Assembly (NCBI GenBank): GCA_001784725.1
Contig: MFRX01000009.1
Coordinates: forward strand, 72,425-107,360
Length of the DNA: 34,936 bases
DNA from: Candidatus Moranbacteria bacterium RIFCSPHIGHO2_02_FULL_40_12b
Lineage (GTDB): Bacteria > Patescibacteriota > Minisyncoccia > Moranbacterales > 2-12-FULL-40-10
Reading direction: 5' to 3'
Shown here one piece after another: positions 1-7,758 of this stretch (its first letter is position 1; every line of letters starts with the position of its first letter). The notes below the pieces were generated by a model. That model made no database searches. It saw only the letters and a program-made list of their open reading frames with translations, and was not told where the DNA came from. The position numbers were made by a program, and so were the translations under genes.

Positions 1-1
1 T

Positions 2-415
2 ATTTATCTCAATGCCACCGTTTTGGGGCTATCGCGAAAACAAATTAACGAGAAATTTGATGAAATCGTGGCTTTTTCGGAACTGGAAAGATTCATTGAC
101 CAGAAATTAAAAAATTATTCTTCCGGAATGCAGGTGCGCCTGGCTTTTTCCGTGGCTATCCATGCCAATCGTGATATACTGCTGATGGACGAAGTCCTGG
201 CGGTGGGGGACTCAAATTTCCAAAAGAAATGCTACGACTATTTTAATTTCATAAAAGGCAAAAAAACAATTCTTTTTGTTTCGCATGACACGGAAAATAT
301 GAAGAAATTCTGTGAAAGAACGTTGGTTCTGGATGAAGGAAAAATTGTAGCGTTTGAGGAAACGAATTCAGCATTGGCAAAATATGAGGAAGTATTAAAA
401 AGATATCAAAGATGA
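2..415 (+). CDS. Polysaccharide ABC exporter ATP-binding subunit (Wzt/KpsT/TagH type), 5' partial
   Basis: The reading frame is open from base 2, so the gene starts upstream of the window; the TTG at 23 in the ORF track is not a credible start. The visible 137 residues are the C-terminal half of an ABC nucleotide-binding domain. They show the signature motif NYSSGMQVRLAFS, Walker B DILLMDEV followed by the D-loop AVGD, and the switch histidine in FVSHD. Walker A lies outside the window. This pattern is typical of the ATPases that energise export of lipid-linked glycans (O-antigen, capsule, teichoic acid) with a Wzm/TagG permease. The protein ends shortly after the ATPase domain, so it lacks the C-terminal carbohydrate-binding domain of long Wzt proteins. 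Its TGA stop overlaps the start of the next glycosyltransferase (ATGA), implying translational coupling. Confidence 0.9.
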   Translation: MYLNATVLGLSRKQINEKFDEIVAFSELERFIDQKLKNYSSGMQVRLAFSVAIHANRDILLMDEVLAVGDSNFQKKCYDYFNFIKGKKTILFVSHDTENMKKFCERTLVLDEGKIVAFEETNSALAKYEEVLKRYQR

Positions 416-1635
416 AAAATATCAGACATTTATTAAAAATGACCGTTAAAATTTATAACGAGCGCGGATTTATCAGTCTCATCCAGCGTATTTTTTTGTA
501 TTTAAATGATTTGGCAAGAGGACTGTTTTTTCTTATTAAGTACAACAAGAAAAAGGATATTTTGTATATTTCCGGCTGTCCGGGCAGCTCGCGATTCTAT
601 CGGTGTCTTAACCAATCCGAAGAACTTGCCAATTACGGATTAAAGACGGAAATTATCAATCAGAACAATCCGTACGTTAAATATATGCTAAGAAATTTCG
701 ATACTTTTATTTTTCAACGCGTGATTTATAATAAGCACATTAGTAATATTATTAAAGAGATAAAGAAACAAAAAAAAGAAATTATTTTTGAAACTGACGA
801 TTTGGTTTTTGATCCGGAATATATTCCGCAGATGCACTATTATAATTTTATGTCCGAGGAGGAAAAAGGATGGTATGAGAACGGCATCGGGCGGGAAGTT
901 TTGGAGGATTCCTATGTGAAAAAGTGCATTGTTTCCACAGAGTTATTGGGAAAAAAGTTAAAAGAAAAATATCCGGAAAAAAATGTTTATGTTTCCGAAA
1001 ACAAGCTTAATAAAAAACAAGCTTATTGGGCGGAAAAAGCGCTAAAGAAAAAAGAAAAAATAAAAGTAGGGGATGGTAAAATAAGAATCGGCTATTTTTC
1101 GGGATCAAAAAGCCACGATGCGGATTTTGAAGCTGTGTCAGACGTTATACTGAAAATTCTACAAGAGGATAGCAATGTGATTCTGATGGTTGTCGGTCAC
1201 TTGAATATTGACGGAAAATTTTCCGTAGTCAAAAATCAAATTGAAAGGCATTCTTTTGTTCCACTAAGAAAATTGCCGCAGCTGATTTTACTGGCTGATA
1301 TTAATATTATCCCTCTGGAGATTGATAATCCTTTTTGCCAGGCGAAATCGGGACTCAAATTTTTTGAAGCGGGACTAGTGGAGGTTCCGACAATAGCCAG
1401 TAGTACTGAGCCATTGAGGCAAATTATTGAAAATGAAAAAAGCGGCTTTTTGGCAGAAACGGAAAATGATTGGGAAAAATATCTGAAATTGCTTATTGGT
1501 GATCAGGATTTAAGGATACAAATCGGAAGTCAGGCTAAAATTGATTCTCTGGAGAAATATACGACGCAAAAAATTCATCCTGGAACTGAAAAACTTGCAA
1601 AATACATGAGTCGTAAAATTAAAAAATCTTTCTAA
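412..1635 (+). CDS. Glycosyltransferase, GT-B fold (GT1/GT4-like)
   Basis: A 407-residue protein whose ATG overlaps the stop of the ABC ATPase by four bases, so the two are co-translated. The C-terminal half reads as a GT-B nucleotide-sugar-binding domain: KIRIGYFSGSKSHDADF opens it (about residue 225), and KSGLKFFEAGLVEVPTIAS matches the acidic donor-binding region of the glycosyltransferase group 1 family. The N-terminal half contains ILYISGCPGSSRFYR, as in GTs attached to O-antigen or capsule loci. No membrane segment is obvious, so it probably acts at the inner face of the membrane on a lipid-linked acceptor. Donor and acceptor cannot be read from the sequence. The last 17 bases overlap the 3' end of the convergent gene. 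Confidence 0.82.
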   Translation: MKNIRHLLKMTVKIYNERGFISLIQRIFLYLNDLARGLFFLIKYNKKKDILYISGCPGSSRFYRCLNQSEELANYGLKTEIINQNNPYVKYMLRNFDTFIFQRVIYNKHISNIIKEIKKQKKEIIFETDDLVFDPEYIPQMHYYNFMSEEEKGWYENGIGREVLEDSYVKKCIVSTELLGKKLKEKYPEKNVYVSENKLNKKQAYWAEKALKKKEKIKVGDGKIRIGYFSGSKSHDADFEAVSDVILKILQEDSNVILMVVGHLNIDGKFSVVKNQIERHSFVPLRKLPQLILLADINIIPLEIDNPFCQAKSGLKFFEAGLVEVPTIASSTEPLRQIIENEKSGFLAETENDWEKYLKLLIGDQDLRIQIGSQAKIDSLEKYTTQKIHPGTEKLAKYMSRKIKKSF

Positions 1636-2281
1636 CTAGAATAATTATAATTATTATATTTAGAAACGCATACAGTGAAAAAGTAAATGGCATGCCATAT
1701 CCCTTAAACCAAATTGCTTTATATTGAGACATTCTATTGAGGAGTTCCTTTGTATTTGAAAGAATATTATTTTGTGAATATTTTTTAATTATTAAAAAGT
1801 CGGCTGGTCCATTTTTTTTGTCTTGAGTGTGCAGGATGCCTTCATAGCAGTTGTTTTTTGTTGTCCAAAATCCAAGCAAGTGGCTGGGAGCTTTTATGTA
1901 TTCAATTGAAACAGAATATAAGCTATCTTTTTTGAGCATGCTGATGGGTATGTGTAAATTATAAAATTCGTTATCCCCAAACCAATGCGTTGAAGCTTCT
2001 TTTGAAAATATATGTTCATTGTTGCTGTCTGTAATTGTAAGCTTAACTGTTCCATGAATAAAGAATCGCTTATAGGTAGCAGTTTTTATAGAAAGGATAG
2101 TTAGATTATCGGTTGTTGGTATAAATGATTGAGAAATATGTTGATTTTTATGAAGCGGAATTGCGTTGCCTTGCGGACATGAAAAAGATTCTGAAAATGC
2201 AAGATTTTTTAACAACACCAGGGCAGGAAGTGCAAGTATTGCCAAGACAGAAATGGTTATAAATGTGTAATGTTTTTTCAT
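1619..2281 (-). CDS. Hypothetical protein with two terminal membrane segments and an extracytoplasmic beta-rich domain
   Basis: A 220-residue protein of no recognised family. It has a hydrophobic N-terminal segment (TFITISVLAILALPALVLL), about 150 residues predicted to lie outside the membrane, and a C-terminal hydrophobic segment (LYAFLNIIIIIILVRKIF). The middle part is rich in short alternating beta-like stretches (HISQSFIPTTDNLTILSIK; GTVKLTITDSN), which suggests a small beta-sandwich. The gene follows the DUF2142-like gene by only 12 bases on the same strand, so the two are likely one operon, and the domain may present or recognise glycan for its neighbour. That role is inference. The start is the ATG at 2281; there is no clear Shine-Dalgarno. 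Confidence 0.6.
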   Translation of the reverse strand: MKKHYTFITISVLAILALPALVLLKNLAFSESFSCPQGNAIPLHKNQHISQSFIPTTDNLTILSIKTATYKRFFIHGTVKLTITDSNNEHIFSKEASTHWFGDNEFYNLHIPISMLKKDSLYSVSIEYIKAPSHLLGFWTTKNNCYEGILHTQDKKNGPADFLIIKKYSQNNILSNTKELLNRMSQYKAIWFKGYGMPFTFSLYAFLNIIIIIILVRKIF

Positions 2282-2293
2282 TGCAAAACTAGC

Positions 2294-3850
2294 TTATAAA
2301 TAATAATGGGGGATAATACAATTAAATAACGCAATTGAATTTAATAATATCATCAAAATAAGCAAAGCAAAAATAATTTTTTTGTGCGAAACATTTCCAA
2401 AAATAGTTGAAAATCCGACTGTAATAAGCGCGAACTTTGCTCCAATAACTGGAAGAAAATATCGCCCAGGTGTTCCAATGGAAGAAAATGGAGCAGCAAA
2501 ATTACTCGAATTGGCTCCGAGAAAATTCACATAATGCATCATAAAATCAAGTCCAATAACCATAAAGAAAAGAAATAATAATTGAAAAAAAAGTATTTTT
2601 TTCTGAAAATCGAGTTCGTGATAATTTTTTAGCATTAAAAATATTTTTAAAATTATCCCAAGTGCGGCAACAACAAGAATGAGCCAAATAAAATAAATGC
2701 AGACCTGGTTGATTGGGACATTTGGGCTGCCGAAATTTCCCCAGTATGAAAGAGACCTGTCCAACATTATATTTGGTTGTAGTTGGTATAAAATGTAATC
2801 TTTAAAAATGAAAAATGGCCTTATGGCAAACTCAAAGTATCTATGAATTTGATTAAAAATTAAAAATCCCGCAGTTGAAATAATCAATACTATTGAAGTA
2901 AAAAAAACCAATAATAGAAAAAAACTTCTTTTAATAATTGAAAAATATGAGCAAATCATTTCTTTTTGATGAAGAAAAAGAGAAAAGATTATTAATAATA
3001 GCGATGCAACAGCAAGAAAATATCCTGTAGGCTTGGTATTTATTGCCAAAAACGTGCTTCCCAGAAGCAATGAAGCGTTTTTTACCGTCCAGCTATTTTT
3101 TAGCAAATGCAAAGCCCCAAGCAAAAAGATCCCGAAGGATAAGATCAATAAAGCATCAACATTTATTATTGAAAAGATAAATGTTAACATTGGTTGAAAA
3201 GATATTGCGCCAGCCATCGCTGCTGATTCTATAGGGGTAAAAGACAGTTCCTTGAATGAAAGGTATGAAATAATAATAAAAAGAAGAAGTATAAAAACGG
3301 AAATAATTCTTATAACGGTGACTTTTTCGATTATATTCGCATTTTTTATTGAAAGTTGGTTCTCTATGAAGGCAGTTATTTTATAATAAAGCGGCGAGTA
3401 GTTTATTATTTGTGGCGGATATTTTTCTACAAAACGGGAACCTTTAAAGTTTCTAATGTTGTTTTCCCGAGGTCCAAAAGATGAATTCTCCGAGAAAGAG
3501 TCCTTGAAATTTGTATCATTAATCAAATTTTGAGTAGACAAATTTTGAGTTGCATTGGATAGCTCTGGAGACAGGTTGTGAGTATTAAAGTCAAAAAAAT
3601 TCCAATTTTCAAGAGGAAAATCATGCGACATTGGTTTGTAATTTTTTGGTTCGGCGTAGTACTGAATTGTGGCGTAATGCCTGTGCTCATCTGGTGCATG
3701 AAGCAAGGGTATTGCGTAAACCCAAACGATTCCTTTAATAAAAGATACTAACAGAATCAGCAATATTAAATAATTTTCTTTAATCCAAATCTTAAGGCGA
3801 GTATTGTTGGATGCGTTAGTATGTAAATTACGGGATTGATTTTTTAGCAT
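2294..3850 (-). CDS. DUF2142-like polytopic membrane protein (putative GT-C glycosyltransferase)
   Basis: The ORF track begins at 3940, but the ATG at 3850 (MLKNQSRN, residue 31 of the track ORF) is the better start. A TATAAT box sits six bases upstream of it, and the extra N-terminus looks non-coding. From there the protein is 518 residues with about ten or eleven hydrophobic helices. After the first helix comes the loop PLLHAPDEHRHYATIQYYAE. An acidic motif of this type (PDE..HY) after TM1 is the hallmark of DUF2142 proteins, which are thought to be polyprenyl-phosphate-sugar-dependent GT-C enzymes. A long polar external loop follows (about residues 80-160). The C-terminal helices include a conserved-looking GTPGRYFLP stretch. 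The donor is unknown. Confidence 0.72.
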   Translation of the reverse strand: MLKNQSRNLHTNASNNTRLKIWIKENYLILLILLVSFIKGIVWVYAIPLLHAPDEHRHYATIQYYAEPKNYKPMSHDFPLENWNFFDFNTHNLSPELSNATQNLSTQNLINDTNFKDSFSENSSFGPRENNIRNFKGSRFVEKYPPQIINYSPLYYKITAFIENQLSIKNANIIEKVTVIRIISVFILLLFIIISYLSFKELSFTPIESAAMAGAISFQPMLTFIFSIINVDALLILSFGIFLLGALHLLKNSWTVKNASLLLGSTFLAINTKPTGYFLAVASLLLIIFSLFLHQKEMICSYFSIIKRSFFLLLVFFTSIVLIISTAGFLIFNQIHRYFEFAIRPFFIFKDYILYQLQPNIMLDRSLSYWGNFGSPNVPINQVCIYFIWLILVVAALGIILKIFLMLKNYHELDFQKKILFFQLLFLFFMVIGLDFMMHYVNFLGANSSNFAAPFSSIGTPGRYFLPVIGAKFALITVGFSTIFGNVSHKKIIFALLILMILLNSIALFNCIIPHYYL

Positions 3851-3856
3851 AACTTT

Positions 3857-3885
3857 ATTATAATTAAAAAGCGCAAAAAGGTCTA
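3857..3885 (-). promoter_or_regulatory. Sigma70-like promoter for the DUF2142-like gene, predicted leaderless
   Basis: On the minus strand a TATAAT (-10, plus coordinates 3857-3862) is preceded at 17 bases by TAGACC (4 of 6 to the -35 consensus, 3880-3885). Only six bases (AAAGTT) separate the -10 box from the ATG at 3850, so transcription would start at or next to the start codon. There is no Shine-Dalgarno. Confidence 0.55.
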
Positions 3886-4157
3886 ATAATAATGAATGAA
3901 GTCGCCAAAAGTGAGTTAAAAGATGTGAGTAATATAACAAGTATAAACAGGTTATTACTCGCTTAGTTCTATGAGATTATTAACAAAAACGCTATGAATA
4001 TAATAATACTTTGCGTGATTAATTTTAAAAATAGCATTATTACAAGAGCGAATATTTAAACAGGTTTATTTTATCAAAAAAGATAGAGCTAATAATTTTT
4101 CTTTTATGTCTTCCGTGGTGGGGGGGATAATTTTTTGATTGAGAATAATTAAAACTT
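3886..4157. other. Divergent intergenic region, no gene seen
   Basis: With the revised DUF2142 start, about 307 bases separate that gene from the epimerase on the opposite strand. No convincing ORF, RNA gene or terminator is visible. The region is AT-rich and holds a 10-bp direct repeat, TAAACAGGTT, at 3944-3953 and 4057-4066, and a run of seven G at 4120-4126. No strong promoter for the epimerase was identified. Confidence 0.6.
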
Positions 4158-5111
4158 ATGACCAGAATATTGATTACAGGAGGCGCGGGATTTATTGGAT
4201 CGGCTGTCGCTAAAAAATTAATGGACAGGGGATACAAAGTTGTCCTGTTAGATAATTTTAATGATTATTACAATCCGCGGCTCAAGCATGACCGCATCAA
4301 AAAATTTCTCAAGGGCCATAAATTCAAATTATACAAAGGCGACATACGGGATTATAAGTTGCTGGAAAAAATATTCCGGAAGGAAAAACCGGACAAAATA
4401 ATCCATTTGGCGGCGATGGCGGGAGTGCGCAGCTCTCTTTCAAATCCGAAACTTTACGCGGACGTAAATATTATGGGAAGCATAAATCTTTTGGAGCTGG
4501 CAGTGAAATATAAAATCAAAAATTTCGTTTTTGCCTCGTCTTCTTCCGTTTACGGCAACAATAAAAAAGTTCCCTTTTCCGAATCAGATCCAGTGGATAA
4601 TCCTATTTCTCCGTATGCCGCCAGCAAAAAAGCGGATGAGCTGATTGCCTATGTCTATCATCATATTTATGGTTTGAATATAACAGCGCTCCGTTATTTC
4701 ACCGTTTACGGTCCTTGGGGACGGCCGGATATGGCGTTATTTTTATTTACTGACGCCATAATCAAGGGCGAGCCGATCAATGTCTATAATTACGGAAAAA
4801 TGAGCCGCAACTTTTCTTACATTGACGATATTGTTTCCGGAACAATCACCGTTTTGGATAAATGCAAGGGCTATGGCGTAATGAATATCGGCGGTGACCG
4901 CGAAGAAACGCTGACGCGCTACATTGAAGTGTTAGAAAATTGTTTGGGTAAAAAAGCCAAGAAAAAAATGATGCCGATGCAGCCGGGCGATGTCCCGTCC
5001 ACAGTCGCGAATATCCGTAAGCTCAAAAAACTCGGATGGAAACCTACGACCAGGATTGAAAAGGGGATTAAGAATTTCGTGGAGTGGTATAATGAGTATT
5101 ATGGTATTTAA
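4158..5111 (+). CDS. NAD-dependent epimerase, UDP-glucuronate 4-epimerase-like
   Basis: A complete 317-residue extended SDR enzyme. The Rossmann motif GGAGFIG is at residues 8-14, the serine-rich catalytic region FASSSSVYG near 127-135, and the catalytic pair in SPYAASKK (Y154, K158). The substrate-side signature LRYFTVYGPWGRPDMALFLF and the following YGKMSRNFSYIDDIV are typical of UDP-glucuronate 4-epimerases, which interconvert UDP-GlcA and UDP-GalA; UDP-glucose 4-epimerase is the main alternative. Ugd at 27609 would provide UDP-GlcA, so the pair gives a route to galacturonic acid for the surface glycan. The gene is richer in GC-ending codons than the flippase that follows five bases later, suggesting a different history. 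Confidence 0.85.
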   Translation: MTRILITGGAGFIGSAVAKKLMDRGYKVVLLDNFNDYYNPRLKHDRIKKFLKGHKFKLYKGDIRDYKLLEKIFRKEKPDKIIHLAAMAGVRSSLSNPKLYADVNIMGSINLLELAVKYKIKNFVFASSSSVYGNNKKVPFSESDPVDNPISPYAASKKADELIAYVYHHIYGLNITALRYFTVYGPWGRPDMALFLFTDAIIKGEPINVYNYGKMSRNFSYIDDIVSGTITVLDKCKGYGVMNIGGDREETLTRYIEVLENCLGKKAKKKMMPMQPGDVPSTVANIRKLKKLGWKPTTRIEKGIKNFVEWYNEYYGI

Positions 5112-5116
5112 ATTAA

Positions 5117-6421
5117 ATGATTAATGTTGTGAAAAGAAAAATTATGTCCATCGCGGAGATTTTGCATCTTAGGATTTTTGGGCATGAAATGAGTGATGAA
5201 ATGAGAAAATTTCTTGGAAATCTTTCTTGGTCTTTTTTTGGTGGTGGGATAGCTTCTGTGGCGATGCTTGCTATAAATATCATAGCAGGAAGATATATTG
5301 GACCGGAAGGATATGGAAAATATGTGCTTGTTCTTACATTGAGTCAGATATTTTTAATTCCCATCATGTTTGGTCTAGACATCGTTAGTGTAAGATCTAT
5401 AGCTAGAAGCAAGGATGAAAAAGAAAAAACAAAAAATATCTCCAGCACATTATATTTCGTTTTAACTACTCTGATTTCCTTTTCTTTACTTTTTGTTTTT
5501 ACATATAAGTTATTTGCATATAAATTTTCTATTAGTACTGCTTTATTGGAGGTTTGCTTTATTTTTACGATATTTTCTGCAATCAAGTTAGTCTCCGACT
5601 GCTTCATAAGAGGATTATATTTGTTTAAGCATCAATTTATTGGGCGAATTATTGAGGTTTGCGCGATTATTGTTGCATTTTTTATTTTTTTTATTATTAT
5701 CAAACAGCAAGATTACATGTCTTACATCTGGACGCTTATAATAGGTGCAGCGTTTTTAATAATTTTTTATTTTAAAAGTTTAATCCCATTTTTTTCCGAG
5801 TTTGATTTCAATTTACTTAAAAAACAACTTTCTTACGGAAAAATTATTTTTATTGGAACTATACTAGGAACCGGGTTTAATTCATTGGATAAATTTATTA
5901 TTACAAAAGAATTAAATATTTATCAATTAGGTATATATGGGGCTTATTTTATGGCATCAACAAATCTAATCGCTCAAGCAACTCAGATGTTTATTAATAT
6001 TTTTTTCCCAGTGGCTTCAAAATTTGAAAATAGATCTTTTTTGAAGAAACTTGATAAAATTTTTTTTATTGCGTTTATTCCTCTTTTTCTAATAATTTCC
6101 GGAATGATATTTATAATTATGAAATTATTTGGAGAGAAATATGGAGTAAATTTAAATTATGTGTTAAGTTTTGGCATTTTAGCGACTTTGCAAATTATTT
6201 TGACAATTAATGCCTCCACAATTACCGCAATTTCAAAAAAGCTTTTTAAAAAATATATTGCTTATTCTACGGCTATTAATGCTGTGCATATCGTCGCATA
6301 TGGAGTCATAATTTATTTAAAAATAGTTTCTATCCAATTAATAGTAATTCTTTTGATTGCCAATGTTTTGGTGACAATTTTTATTCAAAAAAAGATAATG
6401 AAGTTGGCCTTAAATAGCTAA
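5117..6421 (+). CDS. Oligosaccharide flippase, Wzx/MVF family
   Basis: A 434-residue, strongly hydrophobic protein with about twelve predicted helices. Near the N-terminus it carries NIIAGRYIGPEGYGKY followed by GLDIVSVRSIAR, the usual early motif of polysaccharide-biosynthesis flippases (MATE/MOP superfamily), which move undecaprenyl-linked repeat units across the membrane. Length and helix spacing fit the family. The ATG at 5117 is five bases after the epimerase stop; a second in-frame ATG at 5147 is possible. There is no Shine-Dalgarno at either. Codon use is very AT-rich compared with the preceding gene. No Wzy-type polymerase is obvious beside it. Confidence 0.85.
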   Translation: MINVVKRKIMSIAEILHLRIFGHEMSDEMRKFLGNLSWSFFGGGIASVAMLAINIIAGRYIGPEGYGKYVLVLTLSQIFLIPIMFGLDIVSVRSIARSKDEKEKTKNISSTLYFVLTTLISFSLLFVFTYKLFAYKFSISTALLEVCFIFTIFSAIKLVSDCFIRGLYLFKHQFIGRIIEVCAIIVAFFIFFIIIKQQDYMSYIWTLIIGAAFLIIFYFKSLIPFFSEFDFNLLKKQLSYGKIIFIGTILGTGFNSLDKFIITKELNIYQLGIYGAYFMASTNLIAQATQMFINIFFPVASKFENRSFLKKLDKIFFIAFIPLFLIISGMIFIIMKLFGEKYGVNLNYVLSFGILATLQIILTINASTITAISKKLFKKYIAYSTAINAVHIVAYGVIIYLKIVSIQLIVILLIANVLVTIFIQKKIMKLALNS

Positions 6422-6430
6422 GAAAATTGG

Positions 6431-6459
6431 TTGACTGCTTATTTTTAAGATGATAAAAT
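6431..6459 (+). promoter_or_regulatory. Sigma70-like promoter of the sugar-nucleotide operon
   Basis: TTGACT (6431-6436), a 17-base spacer and TAAAAT (6454-6459) form a good consensus promoter. Transcription would start near 6466, leaving a leader of about 26 bases before the ATG at 6492. The SIS gene and its downstream partners therefore probably form a transcription unit separate from the flippase. Confidence 0.65.
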
Positions 6460-6491
6460 AAAAGAAATAAATTAACTAATTCAATCCAGCA

Positions 6492-7046
6492 ATGATTAAA
6501 AGTAATATTGAAAAAATATTAAAGGAAGTGTCCACAGTGCTTGATTTCGTGAATGAATCACAAGTAGAAATGCTAATCAGTGAGATATTAAAGGCAAAAA
6601 AAATAGTTGTTTGTGGAGCTGGTAGGGTTGGAATGGCCGTTAGAGGTTTCGGGATGCGGCTGGGACATTTAGGGTTAAATGCATATACACTTGGCGATTC
6701 TGTGGTTCCATCAGTTAGGGGTGGAGATTTATTTTTGGTCGCGTCTGGATCAGGCGAAACGCAAACGATTTATGATTTAGCAGAAATTGCAAAGAAGAAT
6801 GGCGCGCGAATAGTATTAGTGACGGGAAGTCCGGAATCTAGAATGGGAAAATTAGCTGATGTTATTGTACAACTAAGGGCGCCATCAAAAACTAATCCTA
6901 TTGAAGGTTTTTCTTCAATTCAGCCGATGACGACTTTAAATGAACAATGCTTAGGGATTTTTTTTGACGCAGTGGTACTTCTTCTTATGGAAAAAATGGG
7001 AGAAACGCACGATACGATGTGGGCAAGGCATTCTAATTTGGAATAA
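6492..7046 (+). CDS. SIS-domain sugar-phosphate isomerase, 6-phospho-3-hexuloisomerase-like
   Basis: A 184-residue single-domain SIS protein. It shows the phosphosugar-binding pattern KIVVCGAGRVGMAVRGFGMR (residues about 37-56) and VASGSGETQTIYDLAEIAKK, closest in style to 6-phospho-3-hexuloisomerase (HxlB/PHI), which interconverts hexulose 6-phosphates. GmhA and KdsD, which make the starting sugar phosphates for heptose and Kdo, share the fold. It is first in the operon after a good promoter and is followed within 20 bases by an Rpe-like epimerase, then a nucleotidyltransferase-kinase and a HAD phosphatase. I infer that it makes the sugar phosphate for a nucleotide-sugar pathway and is not part of formaldehyde metabolism. 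No hexulose-phosphate synthase is present in the window. Confidence 0.82.
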   Translation: MIKSNIEKILKEVSTVLDFVNESQVEMLISEILKAKKIVVCGAGRVGMAVRGFGMRLGHLGLNAYTLGDSVVPSVRGGDLFLVASGSGETQTIYDLAEIAKKNGARIVLVTGSPESRMGKLADVIVQLRAPSKTNPIEGFSSIQPMTTLNEQCLGIFFDAVVLLLMEKMGETHDTMWARHSNLE

Positions 7047-7065
7047 TAAGAAAAAAAATAAAAAA

Positions 7066-7746
7066 ATGGCACAGAGAAAATTTAAAATAGCTGCATCATT
7101 AATATGCGGCGATCACGCCTCAATTAAAGATGATATAGCTGTTCTGGAAAAAGGAAAAGTTGATTACCTTCATTTTGATGTGATGGATGGTGTGTTTGTT
7201 CCAAGATACGGGCTTTACCCGGAATTATTAAAGGGCATAAAAGAAATAACGGCTATTCCCATTGATGTTCATATGATGACAGAAGAGCCGGCAAGATATA
7301 TTAAGGAATTTGCCGAAGCAGGAGCTGATATCATTGCCGTGCATATTGAAGCATGCAAGCACCTTCATCATACGTTAAAACTTATTCGAGACGCGGGAGT
7401 AAAGGCCGGAGTGGTATTGAATTACGCGACTCCATTAAGTGCTTTAGATTATATTATGGATGATATAGATATGGTTGAATTAATGGCTATAAATCCCGGA
7501 ATTGTCGGCCATAAATTAATTACAGGAACTATGAAAAAAATTGCCGATTTGCGCAAGAAGATAGACGAGTCAGGTAAAAATATTTTTATTGAGATTGATG
7601 GCGGCGTCACTCCGGAAAGTGCCCCAGAAATGGTTCGTGCCGGAGCTGATGTGCTTGTGTGCGGAACATCCGTAATATATAAAAAAGAAAAACCGTTAGA
7701 TGAAAAAATTAAAGAATTGCGGGAGTTGATAAATAGCAAACAATAA
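7066..7746 (+). CDS. Ribulose-phosphate 3-epimerase-like enzyme (divergent)
   Basis: The ORF track starts inside the SIS gene; the real start is the ATG at 7066 (MAQRKFKIAASLICGD), giving 226 residues, the normal length for this TIM barrel. Metal- and substrate-binding motifs are present: HFDVMDGVFVPRYG, DVHMMTEEP, and the catalytic aspartate in EIDGGVTPE. The phosphate-binding loop is unusual. Standard enzymes have MSVNPGFGGQ, whereas this one reads MAINPGIVGHKL, and the final loop is VCGTSVIY. It may be a paralogue that epimerises C3 of a different ketose phosphate, such as allulose or fructose 6-phosphate, for the linked sugar-nucleotide pathway. It lies 20 bases after the SIS gene and 12 before the nucleotidyltransferase. 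Confidence 0.85.
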   Translation: MAQRKFKIAASLICGDHASIKDDIAVLEKGKVDYLHFDVMDGVFVPRYGLYPELLKGIKEITAIPIDVHMMTEEPARYIKEFAEAGADIIAVHIEACKHLHHTLKLIRDAGVKAGVVLNYATPLSALDYIMDDIDMVELMAINPGIVGHKLITGTMKKIADLRKKIDESGKNIFIEIDGGVTPESAPEMVRAGADVLVCGTSVIYKKEKPLDEKIKELRELINSKQ

Positions 7747-7758
7747 GAATAGTTTTCT

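Noticed and set aside
4120-4126. Phase-variable G-tract
   Set aside because: Seven G is short, it lies outside any ORF, and no promoter boxes flank it in a way that length change would matter.
4040-4237. 65-residue minus-strand ORF at the start of the epimerase
   Set aside because: It overlaps a well-supported gene on the other strand and has no recognisable features.
6492-7746. Ribulose monophosphate formaldehyde-fixation operon
   Set aside because: A PHI-like SIS protein beside an Rpe-like protein suggests it, but no hexulose-phosphate synthase is seen (the barrel has Rpe motifs) and the neighbours are sugar-nucleotide genes.
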